64,000 nucleotides of DNA from Prunus persica (lineage: Eukaryota > Streptophyta > Magnoliopsida > Rosales > Rosaceae): positions 13,499,507 to 13,563,506 of the forward strand of contig NC_034015.1 in NCBI RefSeq assembly GCF_000346465.2, read 5' to 3'. A model generated the notes under the pieces. The model had not been told where the DNA came from. It searched no databases and saw only the letters and a list, made by a program, of their open reading frames with translations. The translations under genes were made by a program, and so were the position numbers. Below are positions 34,383 to 45,932 of the stretch, piece after piece (the stretch's first letter is position 1; the number at the start of each line of letters is the position of its first letter).

Positions 34383-36930
34383 ATGGCCGTGGAGAACATG
34401 TCACCATTACTGGTTCCAATCAAACTCACGAGTGATATATATAGCTATCAACACTGGAAAACTTTCTCCCTTTCACATTTTCACCATCATCATATTTCTG
34501 GAATCATTAATGGAACAGAGCCTCGTCTTGGGCTAGTTCAGTCTGCCCTTACTAATTGGTATGGCAGAGAGCAACAGGCTCTGAAATGGCTAAAAGCCAC
34601 TCTATCTGAAAGTCTCCAACAAATTGTCATGCCCGCCGGAGTTGACTCTTCGCGACAGGTCTGGCTCAATCTCGAGGAACACTTCGCCCGTCTCGATCAT
34701 GCTCGCATCTATCAGCTTAAATCAGATCTACACAACGTGAAGAAAGATCCCGACATGCCGATGACTACGTATCTAGAAACTATCAAACAGTTGGCGGCTG
34801 ATCTCGCAGCTGCCGGTGCTCCTGTGGATGATCTCGACCTACTTCATGTACACATCCTGGCGGGATTACCAGAGGAGTACAATCCCATTCGTGCAAGGAT
34901 GAAAGTCTCTGCAGTAAGTAGTTGGGATGAGTTGGATGACTTATTGTTGAAAGAGGAAATTCATCTGGATGAACAGCGAGACCACGCTATCGGGATCGAT
35001 CTGGGGACAACGTATTCCCGAGTAGCCGTGTGGCAGAAGGATCATGTGGAGGTTATACTGAACGATCACGGGAACAGGAAGACTGCATCTTATGTTGCCT
35101 TCGCTGAAACTGATGAGACTAATTTGGTAGGTGATGCAGCATTTAACCAAGTCGTCAGAAACACAGCCAACTCCATCTTTGGTATGTAGGATTAAATGAT
35201 CAATTTTTGTTATAACTATTCACTGTCTCCTTTTTAATTCTATTCACTCATATTTCTGCACTTATCACTTCGAAGAACTAATCATCATAAGTTATAGTTA
35301 TATATACACTTGGTGTATATATAGAGATTGACATAAATTGGAGGCCCTAGTGGCCGCCTTGCCTGCTTGTGCTCAGGGCCTCCCCTGACTTTCAGTTAAG
35401 ATCCTTCCAAGGTGAAAAAAGTATGTAAAGAAGCTATTATATTAGATACCTACTTAACTCAACCATGAAATATTCTATTCCTATGTGATAGAATAAAAGT
35501 CTAAATAAATTCGGCATCAATTTGTAGATACAAAGCGGCTAATCGGTAGGAGATTCAATGATGCTTCTATTCAAAGTGATGTGAAGGACTGGCCATTCAA
35601 GGTCGTTGAAGGTCCAGCTGACAGGCCCATGATTGTGGTTACCCACAATGGCCAAGATAAACAATTTTCTGCTGAAGAAATCTCAGCCATGGTTCTGGAA
35701 AAGATGCGGAAGATTGCCGAGACCTACCTGGGCTCAACTGTGAAAAATGCAGTTATCACCGTCCCTGCTTACTTCAATGACTCGCAACGTCAGGCTACAA
35801 AAGAAGCTGGCGTCTCTGCTGGCCTAAATGTGATGCGTATTATGAACGAACCGAGTGCTGCTGCCATTACTTATGGCCTTAGCAAGAAGTCCGGTTGGAG
35901 TAGCACGAGAAACGTAATGATATTTGATTTGGGTGGTGGCACTCTAGATGTGTCGTTGCTTACCATGACTAGTTCTGGTGATTTTCAAGTCAAGGTGACG
36001 GCTGGAGACACTCACCTTGGCGGGGAAGACTTCGATAACAGAATGGTGAAGTATTGTGTCGAGGAATTCAAGAGGGAGAAGAAATTCGACGTTAGTGAAG
36101 ACTTCAGAGCTCTTAGGAGGTTAAAAAACCAATGTAAGAAGGCAAAAGAGAGACTCTCATTTGAGTCTGACTTTGACATTGAAATTGATTGTTTGTGTGA
36201 GGGTACTGATTTCACTATAACTTTTACCCGTCACAAATTTGAACAACTGAATGAGGATTTGTTCATCAAGTGTATGGAGCCAGTGACGAAGTGTTTGACG
36301 GATGCAAACATAGATACAAGCAGTGTCCATGATATCGTTCTCTCCGGTGGCTCTTCTAGAATTCCAAAGGTGCAAGAGCTATTAAAGGAGGTTTTCAAGG
36401 GGAAGGAGCTTTGCAGGGGCATTAATCCGGATGAGGCAGTGGCATGTGGTGCCGCGATTCAAGCTGCAGTCCTAAGTGGTGGGAATGTAAATGGGAAGTT
36501 TATTCAAGACTTCACCCTCTCGGATGTCACTCCTCTGCCACTTGTTCTGGAAATTACCGATTATGATAGATTCAATGGACTCGGGAATTTAATTATTCCA
36601 AGAAACATTAGAATTCCTATGATGGAGAAAGTGCGTTTTCCTGTTCAGGACAATCAAACTTCAATCAACTTCTGCATATATGAAGGTGGGAGTAGCGTAC
36701 CTGAGAGTATGAACTTTTTGGGTGAATATAGTCTCCAAGAAATTCCTGCAGCGCCTAAGAATCTTACTGAATTTGAGGTTTGCTTGGCTATTGATGCCGA
36801 TGGCATCTTGAGTGTCTCTACTGAGGATAAGTACACTGGCCAGAAGAAAGCGATCTCATTTAACAGTGACAAACTGAAGAAGATTGAGGGATTTGAGAAT
36901 CAAGATGAAGTAAGAAATGATAATCTATAG
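34383..36930 (+). CDS. Copia gag-HSP70 fusion protein (HSP70-like B)
   Basis: Two exons, 34383-35181 and 35528-36930, giving 733 aa with the HSP70 intron in its normal place and phase. Residues about 1-198 are a Ty1/copia gag domain ([98 protein letters not shown]). At [17 protein letters not shown] the HSP70 nucleotide-binding domain starts and runs on ([54 protein letters not shown]). The substrate-binding beta-domain ends [16 protein letters not shown] plus a short tail; no lid, no EEVD. No stop or frame break across either part. The gag part lacks a zinc knuckle. Possible roles (self-assembly through gag, chaperone scaffold) are speculation; an expressed transcript is not shown. Confidence 0.8.
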
Positions 36931-39469
36931 TACTATAGTAACGTTGAAATAAGATATATTTATAAAATCAATTTGATATATATATACAAAAACACACTCA
37001 AGTTATAACTGCTTAGTAAGTTAATACAACACTAACCGCTTGTTTGGATCCACTCCACAACGTCATCTCATGATATGAACTGTTCATTGCTTAGGTCGTC
37101 TCGTCATTCAAAGATCACCCTTGTAAAAAAAATTAGTCTATGCACTTCAGCTATATCTTTTAATTGTTTTACTTGTACCAGGTTATATGTTGTTTTAAGA
37201 TAAATCCAAAACTCCCAGTCACCATCTCGGATCAGATTATCAACGCAGTCACTCTAATCTCTTCTATTTTGTGGGTCACTTGGATTAAATTGCATTCATC
37301 CATACCTAACCACGCTTCTCTGATGGAAACAAGTTCGTGAATACACAAGTAAACTAAGAGAGGATTACTTGTGAAAATAATAGAGTAATATTAGATGGCT
37401 TGGGGATTTGGTTTTCCACTTGGGAGCTTGGTGCACAGGCATTGACCAGTGAGATGCTCCTACATCACCAACCGATCGGTGATACATTAGATGAGCATGA
37501 GGGTATTATTTCAAAATATAGTGGGTGTATTATTTTAAAATAAATAAATAAATAACAAGGCGACATATCACGTTATCTTCCTACTCAAGTAAATAATCAT
37601 TAACTAAGTGAGGATGTACATGCCGTTACTTGCAAAAATTATGGACGGCTTCGGGGTTGGTTTCATATACATTGACCCGTGAAATGCTCACGCATCACAA
37701 GCCAAGCTCCATGATTTTCTATACTTGGCTTGGAACTCTTACGCCCGTATAATAAGAAGACGGTGATTAAGAAAGTGTGTACGTCGGATGAGAGAGAGGA
37801 ATATTTTAGGTATTTAACCATTCCAAATATATTAGATATAGCAATTTCGATCTCTTGAACCACAGGAGTCCAAGATGTTGTAGTCACCCACCGTTGGATA
37901 TTAATACAATAGTTCAAAAAAGTTTTTTAAAATAAGTGCAAGAGTGAGTGAACCGTTGAATTTGCTTCCAATGGTAAGTGATCACAAATCTCTTGGACCC
38001 CTATATTCCAAGAGATCAGGACTGTTAGATATAGTTATTTCAATTATATTCAATATAATGTATTTTAGTTTTTTTTTAAAATAGTAAATTTAGTCTTATC
38101 TTGTATTTTTGTAATGGACGAGACGAGATGGGAACTTGTCCCCAACGAAGGCAGGGACCCGATTTGAGTATTATGGGAATAATTGAGGCTGGAATGAAAA
38201 AAAAACTTAATGGAAAAGGGGAGTGCGCAACCATGATTCGACCCATTTTTATTCCTACTTCGAATATATATAATAGTACTAGTCGTTGTTATTGTTAAGG
38301 ATCAAGAGATTGGGTCCAACACATTTGCGCCATTATCGAAGCAAACCAACCAGAAATTAAATTAATACAAGGACTTGAATATGATACATCGAAATTCAAA
38401 ACAACGTTCCGCTTATTTTCCATTTATCAAAGACAAAGACTTGTTCCGGCTGATTTGGATATGTTATATTCATGGTCGCCATCATGTTTTTTTATTCAAA
38501 CGGAATAAGCAACGAAGTTGCTGTGACTTTGCTTGGTGCTGAAGCCTCCCCTTATTTCCATCCTTCCTTCCTAACAAATCATTAAATTTATTAAATTGTT
38601 TCGAAACTTCTACGATCTATTCAACTTGCTCTACATGACAAGTTTTAAAGTTTAAATTATATTCATTAATATATTAACAAAGCATTGACTTAGATTCATC
38701 AATAGGCTACTTCTTCCACATTTCAAATCAAAGTATCTTATGAGTATCCATCCATCCGCATACTTTTTTTTCCCTTAATTTTTTCCCTTTTGGTGTGCTA
38801 AATTATATGACCGGATAGGATTCATAACCTAGTCAAATTGATGACCTAAACATTATTGGGTTTTCTGCGTACATGTCCGACTGTGATGACCGCTTACATT
38901 TAAGGAGCAAAATATTTCCCTTTTAAAGTAATTGGATTAAAAGACAAGTCTGAAAAAGAAGACACAAAATTAGTGGATTTGGCAAATTTTGAAATATTCA
39001 TATTTACTATTTTTTGGTTTTTTTTTTTGGCCGAATATATAAAATTCTAAAGATATGAACTCATTATTGTTGGAACTATGCGCATCACCGTTCATCTCCT
39101 TTGATTTTGTGTTCACTGCGTCCCATCCTTATACATTTTAACTTTCTTCTCTTTGATCGTATGCTCACCTAATGTGAAAATAAATAAATACAAATAAAAG
39201 TTCTCTCACATATCATTACTTTTTTTTTCAATCAAAATTTCAATTGAGTTTTGCATTTGCTACCCACCCGTTTCGGTTGCGTTTGAGTCACATATCATTA
39301 CTTAATTTTGTTGCTCAACATTTGAAGTACACTTTTGAACGCGTATTGACTTAGACTTCTCATTTCTTCCATATATATACAAACTTCATTTCAATATCCA
39401 TTAATTTCTACAATCATTTTACTTCTTGCTCACAATCAGCTTCTTCAACAGTTAGCTGAGAAATTAATA
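36931..39469. other. Intergenic and upstream region of HSP70-like gene C
   Basis: No gene is supported. The module with GCAACGAAGTTGC is at 38509-38521, and GTATTGACTTAGACTTCTCATTTC at about 39342 lies 128 bp before the start codon. 37370-37500 and 37560-37720 look like two diverged copies of one block (GACGGCTT/GATGGCTT, CATTGACC, GAAATGCTC). Confidence 0.5.
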
Positions 39470-41319
39470 ATGGCAGCAGAGAGTCCTGCAATCGGGATCG
39501 ATCTGGGCACAACATATTCGTGTGTAGCGGTGTGGCAGAAGGATCATGCAGAAATCATAGCAAATGATCAGGGTAAAAGGACAACTCGATCTTATGTTAC
39601 ATTCACTGAAAGTAATAGGTTGGTAGGCGACGAAGCATTTAACCAAATCCTGAGAAATCCGGCCAACTCAATCTTCGGTAAGAATATCAATAAATTGTTT
39701 TCTCTTTTACTTCATAGGTCAACGAGTTTTTAACTTTCCAGATAATAACCATTTTACCCTTGATAGTTAACACAGCGGTGTAATATTTTATGCAACTTTT
39801 CATATTTTCGGGTGTTTTAATTTGTTAGTTCAAATTTGATCTGACACTAAATTGCAATATATATTATTTGATTGATTCTTAATATGGAGATTTAAATAGT
39901 TAAATTGTTTCATGCTAGAAATATTTTAAACTAAAATTAACTTGAAGTCAACTTGCAGATGCAAAGCGGTTAATTGGTAGGAAATTCAGTGACGCCTCTG
40001 TTCAAAGTGATGTGAAGCTCTGGCCATTCAAGGTGATTGAAGATCCTAGTGGCAAGCCCAAGATTGTGGTAATGCACAAGGGTGAAGAGAAAAAATTTGC
40101 TGCTGAACAAATATCATCCTTGGTTCTCAGGAAGATGAAAGAGATTGCGGAAACCTACCTCTGCTCAAATGTGAAAAATGCAGTTATTACTGTGCCGTCG
40201 TACTTCAACGACTCGCAACGTCAGGCTACAATGAATGCCGGTGCCTTGGCCGGCTTAAATGTGCTGGGTATTATCAACGAACCAACGGCTGCAGCCATTG
40301 CTTATGGCATTGACAAGAAGGTTGGTTGGTATAAGAAGAAACATGTGATGATATTTGATTGGGGCGGTGGCACGTTAGATGTGTCTCTGCTTATCATTGG
40401 ACAACATGGTGTGTTTGAAGTGATGGCCACTGCTGGAGACACACACCTTGGCGGTGAAGACTTGGATAACAGAATGGTGAGTTACTGTGTCCAAGAATTC
40501 AAGAGAAAGCATCAATTGGACATTAGTGGAAACTCCAGAGCTCTTAGGAGGGCCAAAACTGAGTGTGAGAAGGCAAAGAAGGCACTGTCATATTCGTTTG
40601 AAACTGATATTGAAATTGACTGTTGGTACCAGGGTGAAGATTTTTATGCAAATTTTTCCCGGAAGAAATTTGAGCAAATGAACATGGATATCTTCAACAA
40701 GTGCATGGAGCCTGTGAAGAAGTGTTTGAAGGATGCCAAAATGGACATAAGCAATGTCGACGATGTTGTTCTTGTTGGTGGTTCTTCAAGAATTCCAAAG
40801 GTGCAAGAGCTATTGAAGGAGGTTTTCAAAGGTAAGGAGTTGTGCAGGAACATTAATCCGGATGAGGCTGTGGCATATGGAGCGGCTGTTCAAGCTGCAG
40901 TCTTGACTGGCAATGTAACAGGGAAGCTTCAAGACTTCAGTCTCTTGGATGTCATCCCTATGTCACTTGGGGTGCAGGTTACGATTGTAAGCACGGGTGA
41001 TAAAAATGCCATGCAATTTGTGATCCGAAGAAACACGAGAGTTCCCGTGGTGAAGGAGACGACTCTAGTTACTGTCTATGACAACCAACGTAGTATCAGA
41101 TTCGCCATTTATGAGGGTGAGAGTACATCAACGGTAAATAATAACTATTTGGGTGAATTTAGCCTTGATGACATTCCTCCCGCTCCCAAAGGTGTTCCTG
41201 AGTTTAATGTTTGCTTTGATATTGACTCAAATGGAATCTTGAGTGTCTCCGCTGAGGATATGCTGACTGGCCAGAAGAAAGGGATCACAATCAATCGTGA
41301 CACACCGAAGAACGCTTGA
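39470..41319 (+). CDS. HSP70-like protein C without helical lid
   Basis: Two exons, 39470-39677 and 39959-41319, 522 aa; exon 1 has the same length (208 nt) as in gene A. Motifs: [89 protein letters not shown], then the substrate-binding beta-domain ([13 protein letters not shown]...[18 protein letters not shown]...[15 protein letters not shown]) and a stop after DTPKNA. Like A it has Trp in the phosphate-2 loop (DWGGGT) and no lid. Gene A and gene C are close paralogues and B is more diverged. Likely cytosolic; function as a chaperone unproven. Confidence 0.85.
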
Positions 41320-42531
41320 GGGATTTGAGAATTAAAGATGAGAGGTAAGAAATGATAATTTTTAGTGTCTAAGTACTATAGGTATCTGTTTGTACCTAGA
41401 TTTTTACATCCTCGGCCTTTGAATGCTCATGCCAGGTTATGTTGTTTCAGGTTGAATCAAAATTTTGGCGAAGAAGGCAGTGGACGGGAGCTCCTTTTGC
41501 TGGCTGGTTGTCCTTTTTGTGATAGCTGGTGCTTTTATATGGTTTTTCTTCTTTTTACAAAGGACATGTTTTCTTTTTCTTTCTTTGTAAAATATTTGAC
41601 ATATATTTCATCCAAAAAGAAAAGTTTGACGTATATATATATATATATAGAGACCATGGTGTTATGGTAATGCTTGAATCAGTAGAAGATTAGTAGATTG
41701 GAACTCAAACTCCAAGCTGTTTGTTTGGTGACAAATGATGACGGATATTGCTCCATAGGATTCACTGTTTGGCAAAAACAAAGTGTTTGATAAATCTAGC
41801 TAATCTGAAACCCTACAAATTAAAGCTAACGAGAACTAATGCAGCAAAAACATAAACGTGAATTGCATTAAGTCGATGCGATTTGTGGAGTATCATAATA
41901 TTATCGGCGCTAGGTAAGTCACTAATAGTCTCCGTTCTAGCGACAGTAATTTCAGTTCATCACCAAAAAGAATTTGTGACAAGTTTATATATTGACCACT
42001 CAATAAATAACATTATTTGGTCACTACATTTACCTACTTTTAGTGACCATTCTGTTGGTCACTAATGTCAATTTTTTTTTCTTGTACTGCAGATATGTAA
42101 TTTAATAGGGCACAAACAACCATTTTAGGTCTAATGTATTTTCTGAGATGAACTTCCTATTTTCGGGGCCCCCGTAAAAATTGATCAGACGTAAATGAAT
42201 AATCATCTAAGTTTTCCTAGAACAAATAGACAGGCACAATGAATTGGATGAGAACACTACGAAGATTATTATGATAATCAAATAGCTAGTTGACCTCTAA
42301 TTTGATGAGCAAAGATCCTACGAAACAAAAGCCTAATATATATATATTAATTATTTGAATGCTTCAAATAAAACCAACTCCAACTATACTTTTCATTCTA
42401 CGAAAGTTTAATATGTGGTACTTATTTGTTAGAAAAAGAAATTTCTTTACGGATTAAATTATAACAAATTGTAACTTTGGTATACAATTGAAACACACCG
42501 CAAAACCGAGCATAAAAGTTTATAGGATGAA
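41320..42531. other. Intergenic between HSP70-like C and the EF-hand gene
   Basis: No gene is supported. 41634-41650 is a short TA repeat. 41885-42070 contains several GGTCACTA/AGTGACC motifs in both orientations that look like a decayed CACTA or other inverted-repeat element, but no clear ends were found. Confidence 0.4.
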
Positions 42532-43424
42532 TCATAATATATTGATCACATAATCGAAGAGACCAGTAGCTACCGAAGCTACAGCACTTGCAAAGGCCCA
42601 ACAGCTATTGAAATCCTCTATTGCTTTCATTACAACCTCCTGAAATAATAACAACTACCCCATCAGAATGCTGTGAAATTTAAACATAGAGAATATGTAA
42701 CATTGGAGTACATTATATATATATATATACACATAGCTAAGTGAACTCACACTAGATCGGCTAACTTGATACCAGACACCCAATCCCAGCACAAGACATG
42801 TTAGGAGGACGAATCGGCTGTCTTTGAGGTAGGTGAAGACCATTTTTGCCTCTGATAAGCCGAATGTCCTTGTATTGGACTGAGAAGAGTTTGGCTGCAC
42901 CAACAAAACGCTTCAACTGTAATGATAAGTTATGGAACCAAATATATTTTACAGGCCAAGATTAATTAAGTTTTGAAAAGATAGATTAGATCCTTACTTG
43001 ATTGGACTCGGAAGATTCTGGCTACATGCATCAACAAATAGCTTCAGCCATTTTGATTTCTTATATATATGCTATTTAACCAAATTAAGAGAGAGAGAGA
43101 GAGAGAGAGAGAGAAACTAAATGAATCGATGATAAGTTGAATGTTACCTGATCTTGTGTTGGTATTAATGGTGTTGTGCCCCTGGAATTGAGCAACAAAT
43201 AGAAAAGAGTTTTAAATTCCTGAAAATTCAACTTGCCATCTCTGTTAGTGTCGAGCTGCTGGAAGGGGATCCTGTAAGAGCTGCCATAATAAAACTGCTG
43301 GTAATCGATGAGGGTTATTGTCCCATCACCATCTAAATCCATTGCTTCAAAATCTTCCCATGCCTTATCCTTTTGCTCCTCTGACAAATTATCAAAACAA
43401 GCTAAAGCAGCCTCCCGTGTTTCT

Positions 43425-43429
<5 letters not shown>
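42532..43429 (-). CDS. Small EF-hand protein with C-terminal membrane segment
   Basis: Exons on the minus strand: 43429-43148 (94 codons), an optional 24-nt microexon 43021-42998, 42894-42751 (48 codons) and 42639-42532 (35 aa plus stop), all phase 0; 177 or 185 aa. Exon 1 has two EF-hand loops: DLDGDGTITLID (position 12 is Asp, not Glu) and the canonical DTNRDGKLNFQE. Exon 3 has a hydrophobic stretch RFVLLTCLVLGLGVWYQV, a probable membrane anchor, and the last exon a second mildly hydrophobic helix (CWAFASAVASVATGLFDYVI). It is probably a membrane-tethered calcium sensor or binder of the calmodulin-like type; I do not recognise a named family. Its 5' leader is a (GA)n tract abutting the ATG. 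Confidence 0.75.
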
Positions 43430-43487
<58 letters not shown>

Positions 43488-43488
43488 A
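43430..43488. repeat. (CT/GA)n microsatellite in the EF-hand 5' leader
   Basis: About 25 CT units followed by TGTGTGTG, directly adjoining the start codon (transcript sense: a GA run ending at ATG). GA/CT leaders are common in plant promoters and bind GAGA-binding (BBR/BPC) factors; length polymorphism is likely. Confidence 0.8.
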
Positions 43489-43663
43489 GCAGAAGCTATT
43501 AGATTTCTGTTAATTTTAATTTTATGTGAGTGGGGGAAAATCAAGTATACTTTTCAACACGTTTAGGGTGCCCCTCCACATTTCATAAAATTAAAAAATA
43601 TCTTTTCCATTATTGTATTTATGTATTGACTTAGACTTTGCACACCGATATATTGGTGGTGTC

Positions 43664-44189
43664 TAGGGATGGCGCGATCTGAATTGGATTGGTTTCACTT
43701 CAAAATCGTGGTCGAATCAATTATAATATAATAATTTAGTTTAATTTGGTTTTTACAAAAGTCATGAAGAAAATCAAATCAAATTGAACCAGTTTAAAAC
43801 AGTTTGTTTCGGTCAGTTTGGGCCAAAGCTCAATTCTCTTTCCTTTTATATTTTTGCAACATTGTTAAGTCCAAATACAACTAATAAATTCACAACTTGC
43901 TCCGTACTTAAATCATTTTCTAGAATATGAAACCATCTAAAGCTCAACATATCATAAAACTTTAAATTTCAATAACTATCCATATCACTTAATTAGAGTA
44001 TTATACATGTATAATAAATAAATATACGTCCAATTTGATTTAGGCTAGTTTACAAAAGCTCAAAATCAAATTAAACCAAACTAATTTTTAAACTATTTGA
44101 CTCTTTTTTTTATCAAAATCAAACTAAATCGGTAATTACAATTTAAATCAGTTAGTTTCATCGGTTGGCTAGATTAATGCCCACCCCTA
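43664..44189. mobile_element. Degenerate hAT-type MITE (526 bp)
   Basis: Left end TAGGGATGGC and right end, complemented, TAGGGGTGGGCATTAATC. The flanks GTGGTGTC (43656-43663) and GTGGTGAA (44190-44197) match at 6 of 8 positions. The inner sequence has AAATTGAACC/GGTTT-type motifs on both sides. It resembles the better preserved element at 9865-10442 but is older. It sits within an orphan HSP70-like promoter stretch (GTATTGACTTAGACTTTG at 43623). Confidence 0.65.
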
Positions 44190-44491
44190 GTGGTGAACAG
44201 GCCGTCGGCCTCTTAATTATTTTCTGTACATCAAGACAAAAGCCCAGCTGCAAATTGTATTTACTATTTTTTTATATGGTCACGATCATATTTGATTATT
44301 TTTTTCAAAAGGAATCAGAAACGAAGTTGCTGAGACTTTGCATTACTTTTTGAAGAACCCTGGGAAAGAAAAAGCTAGAAAGGGAGATGAAACGAAGTGC
44401 GGGCCAAGAAATTTCCTATTGTTTGAGCCATTGTCCAATCTAGTTATAAGAGTCCAGACATTTTTAGGGTCCAACTTTAAATAGCCCAAAG

Positions 44492-44728
44492 TTACCAGTA
44501 TGATATTAAAAAAGATATGGAATATGACAAACAAGAATACGAAGTGACCATTTTCTCCAAATTCTCTGCTTGCTCAAGAATATACCTTGCTAACTCCATT
44601 CCATTGAACCCATTGGAAAGAACTATTGTTACCTCCTTAAGCTGATCAGTAAACTTCAGGTTTTGGGATTTCCAGTACTTCCTATTACATCCGCGTGCCA
44701 GAAAAGGCAATAAGCAAATCAACAACAA
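44492..44728 (-). pseudogene. FBD exon of a fifth F-box copy
   Basis: Encodes NRKYWKSQNLKFTDQLKEVTIVLSNGFNGMELARYILEQAENLEKMV, the FBD domain seen in the intact gene's last exon. The splice acceptor TTTTCAG of the paralogue is altered here to TTTTCTGGC. Together with the exon fragment at 48240-48433 it is what remains of one locus, now separated by a 2.49-kb solo LTR. Confidence 0.75.
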
Positions 44729-45542
44729 AAACTCAAAAGTACTAAAAAATGATAAATAAATTACTAAGGGGTGTTTAATTCTCTTTCATTAATTACTTCA
44801 GATTTTCTAAGTCACAGAGTTTCTCAGGTCACAATATAATTAACTTAAATCACACAAACCCACTATGCAATGAATTTCCTTCCAATTTTTTGTGTCAAAA
44901 TAATAGATGATTGACTAAATAAACTTCTTCTAAAGTTTCATTAAAAATTTCCATGTATTTATCATAATTTATGTGGTTTTTATCTAATTTTTATCAATAT
45001 CGATATTTTCCAGATATTTCCATCGATATTTCCGTGTTTTTGAACCACCGATATTTCCGAAACTATCGATATTTAAGACCTTGCTTGTTACAACTTGACA
45101 ACCACTTCCCTAGACCCTATAAATCCTTTTGACCCAAAAAAAAAAAACATATAAAAAAACATATAAAAACTCAAATGGCCACGCTGCAAGAGTTTTTGCA
45201 ACTCATGCTAATCAAATCTTTTTATGATGATTGTGGTGCACTTGGGGGCTGAGGAAGGAATTCATTGCAATCACCACCAGCAGCAATTCTAAAACCCCAA
45301 TAACCAAGATTCAAGCCAAGCAAAACATGGAAGATAATGATGCGCTATACGAGATGTTTCTGGAAAATAATACAAGCTCTATATTCATGTTGTCGGAAGA
45401 GTGAACCCTTATGCCAGATCAAGCTATATCTTGATTCCACTCAACCATTAGATTATCCAAATCCAAACTAATCATGCCAAGCCAAATCACATTTTTCTCT
45501 GAAAATAAAGAAGGGAAGGTATTATTCCCTGAACTATAACAC
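44729..45542. other. Decayed intron or intergenic DNA
   Basis: No gene. It probably belongs to the former intron or flank of the fifth F-box copy. 45000-45070 contains repeated ATCGATATTTCC motifs in both orientations. Confidence 0.4.
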
Positions 45543-45817
45543 TGTAACACCCCGACCCCAAATTTAATCCCTTATTTTAATTATTTAATAATTTAAAGGA
45601 GATTACAAATTTACCCTTGAGATAAGGGCATTTTGGTCATATTCTTAACCGGAGAGAGTTTGGGGCAGTGACTAGTATTTTTGGATAAGTCGTACTGAGA
45701 CGAGTTCATAGACACGTAGTGGGCTCGAATCGGAGTTGTAACGAGAGAGATATGGTCAAAAGAAACCCAGTGGCAAAATCGTACATATTTCGAAATGGGA
45801 TTTTTATAAAAATCTGG

Positions 45818-45819
<2 letters not shown>

Positions 45820-45886
<67 letters not shown>

Positions 45887-45932
45887 GCGACCTCTCTCTC
45901 TCTCTCTCCCGCGACCTCTCTCTCTCTCTCTC
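45820..45932. repeat. Expanded interrupted (CT)n tract in the LTR
   Basis: CT units broken twice by CCCGCGACC. The homologous tract in LTR copy 3 (about 21173-21202) is about 30 bp and uninterrupted, so this copy expanded and duplicated a GCGACC-containing block. Confidence 0.85.

Noticed and set aside
30205..39470. Canonical heat-shock elements before the HSP70-like genes
   Set aside because: Scattered TTC and GAA triplets occur but no convincing run of three correctly spaced inverted units was found by eye.
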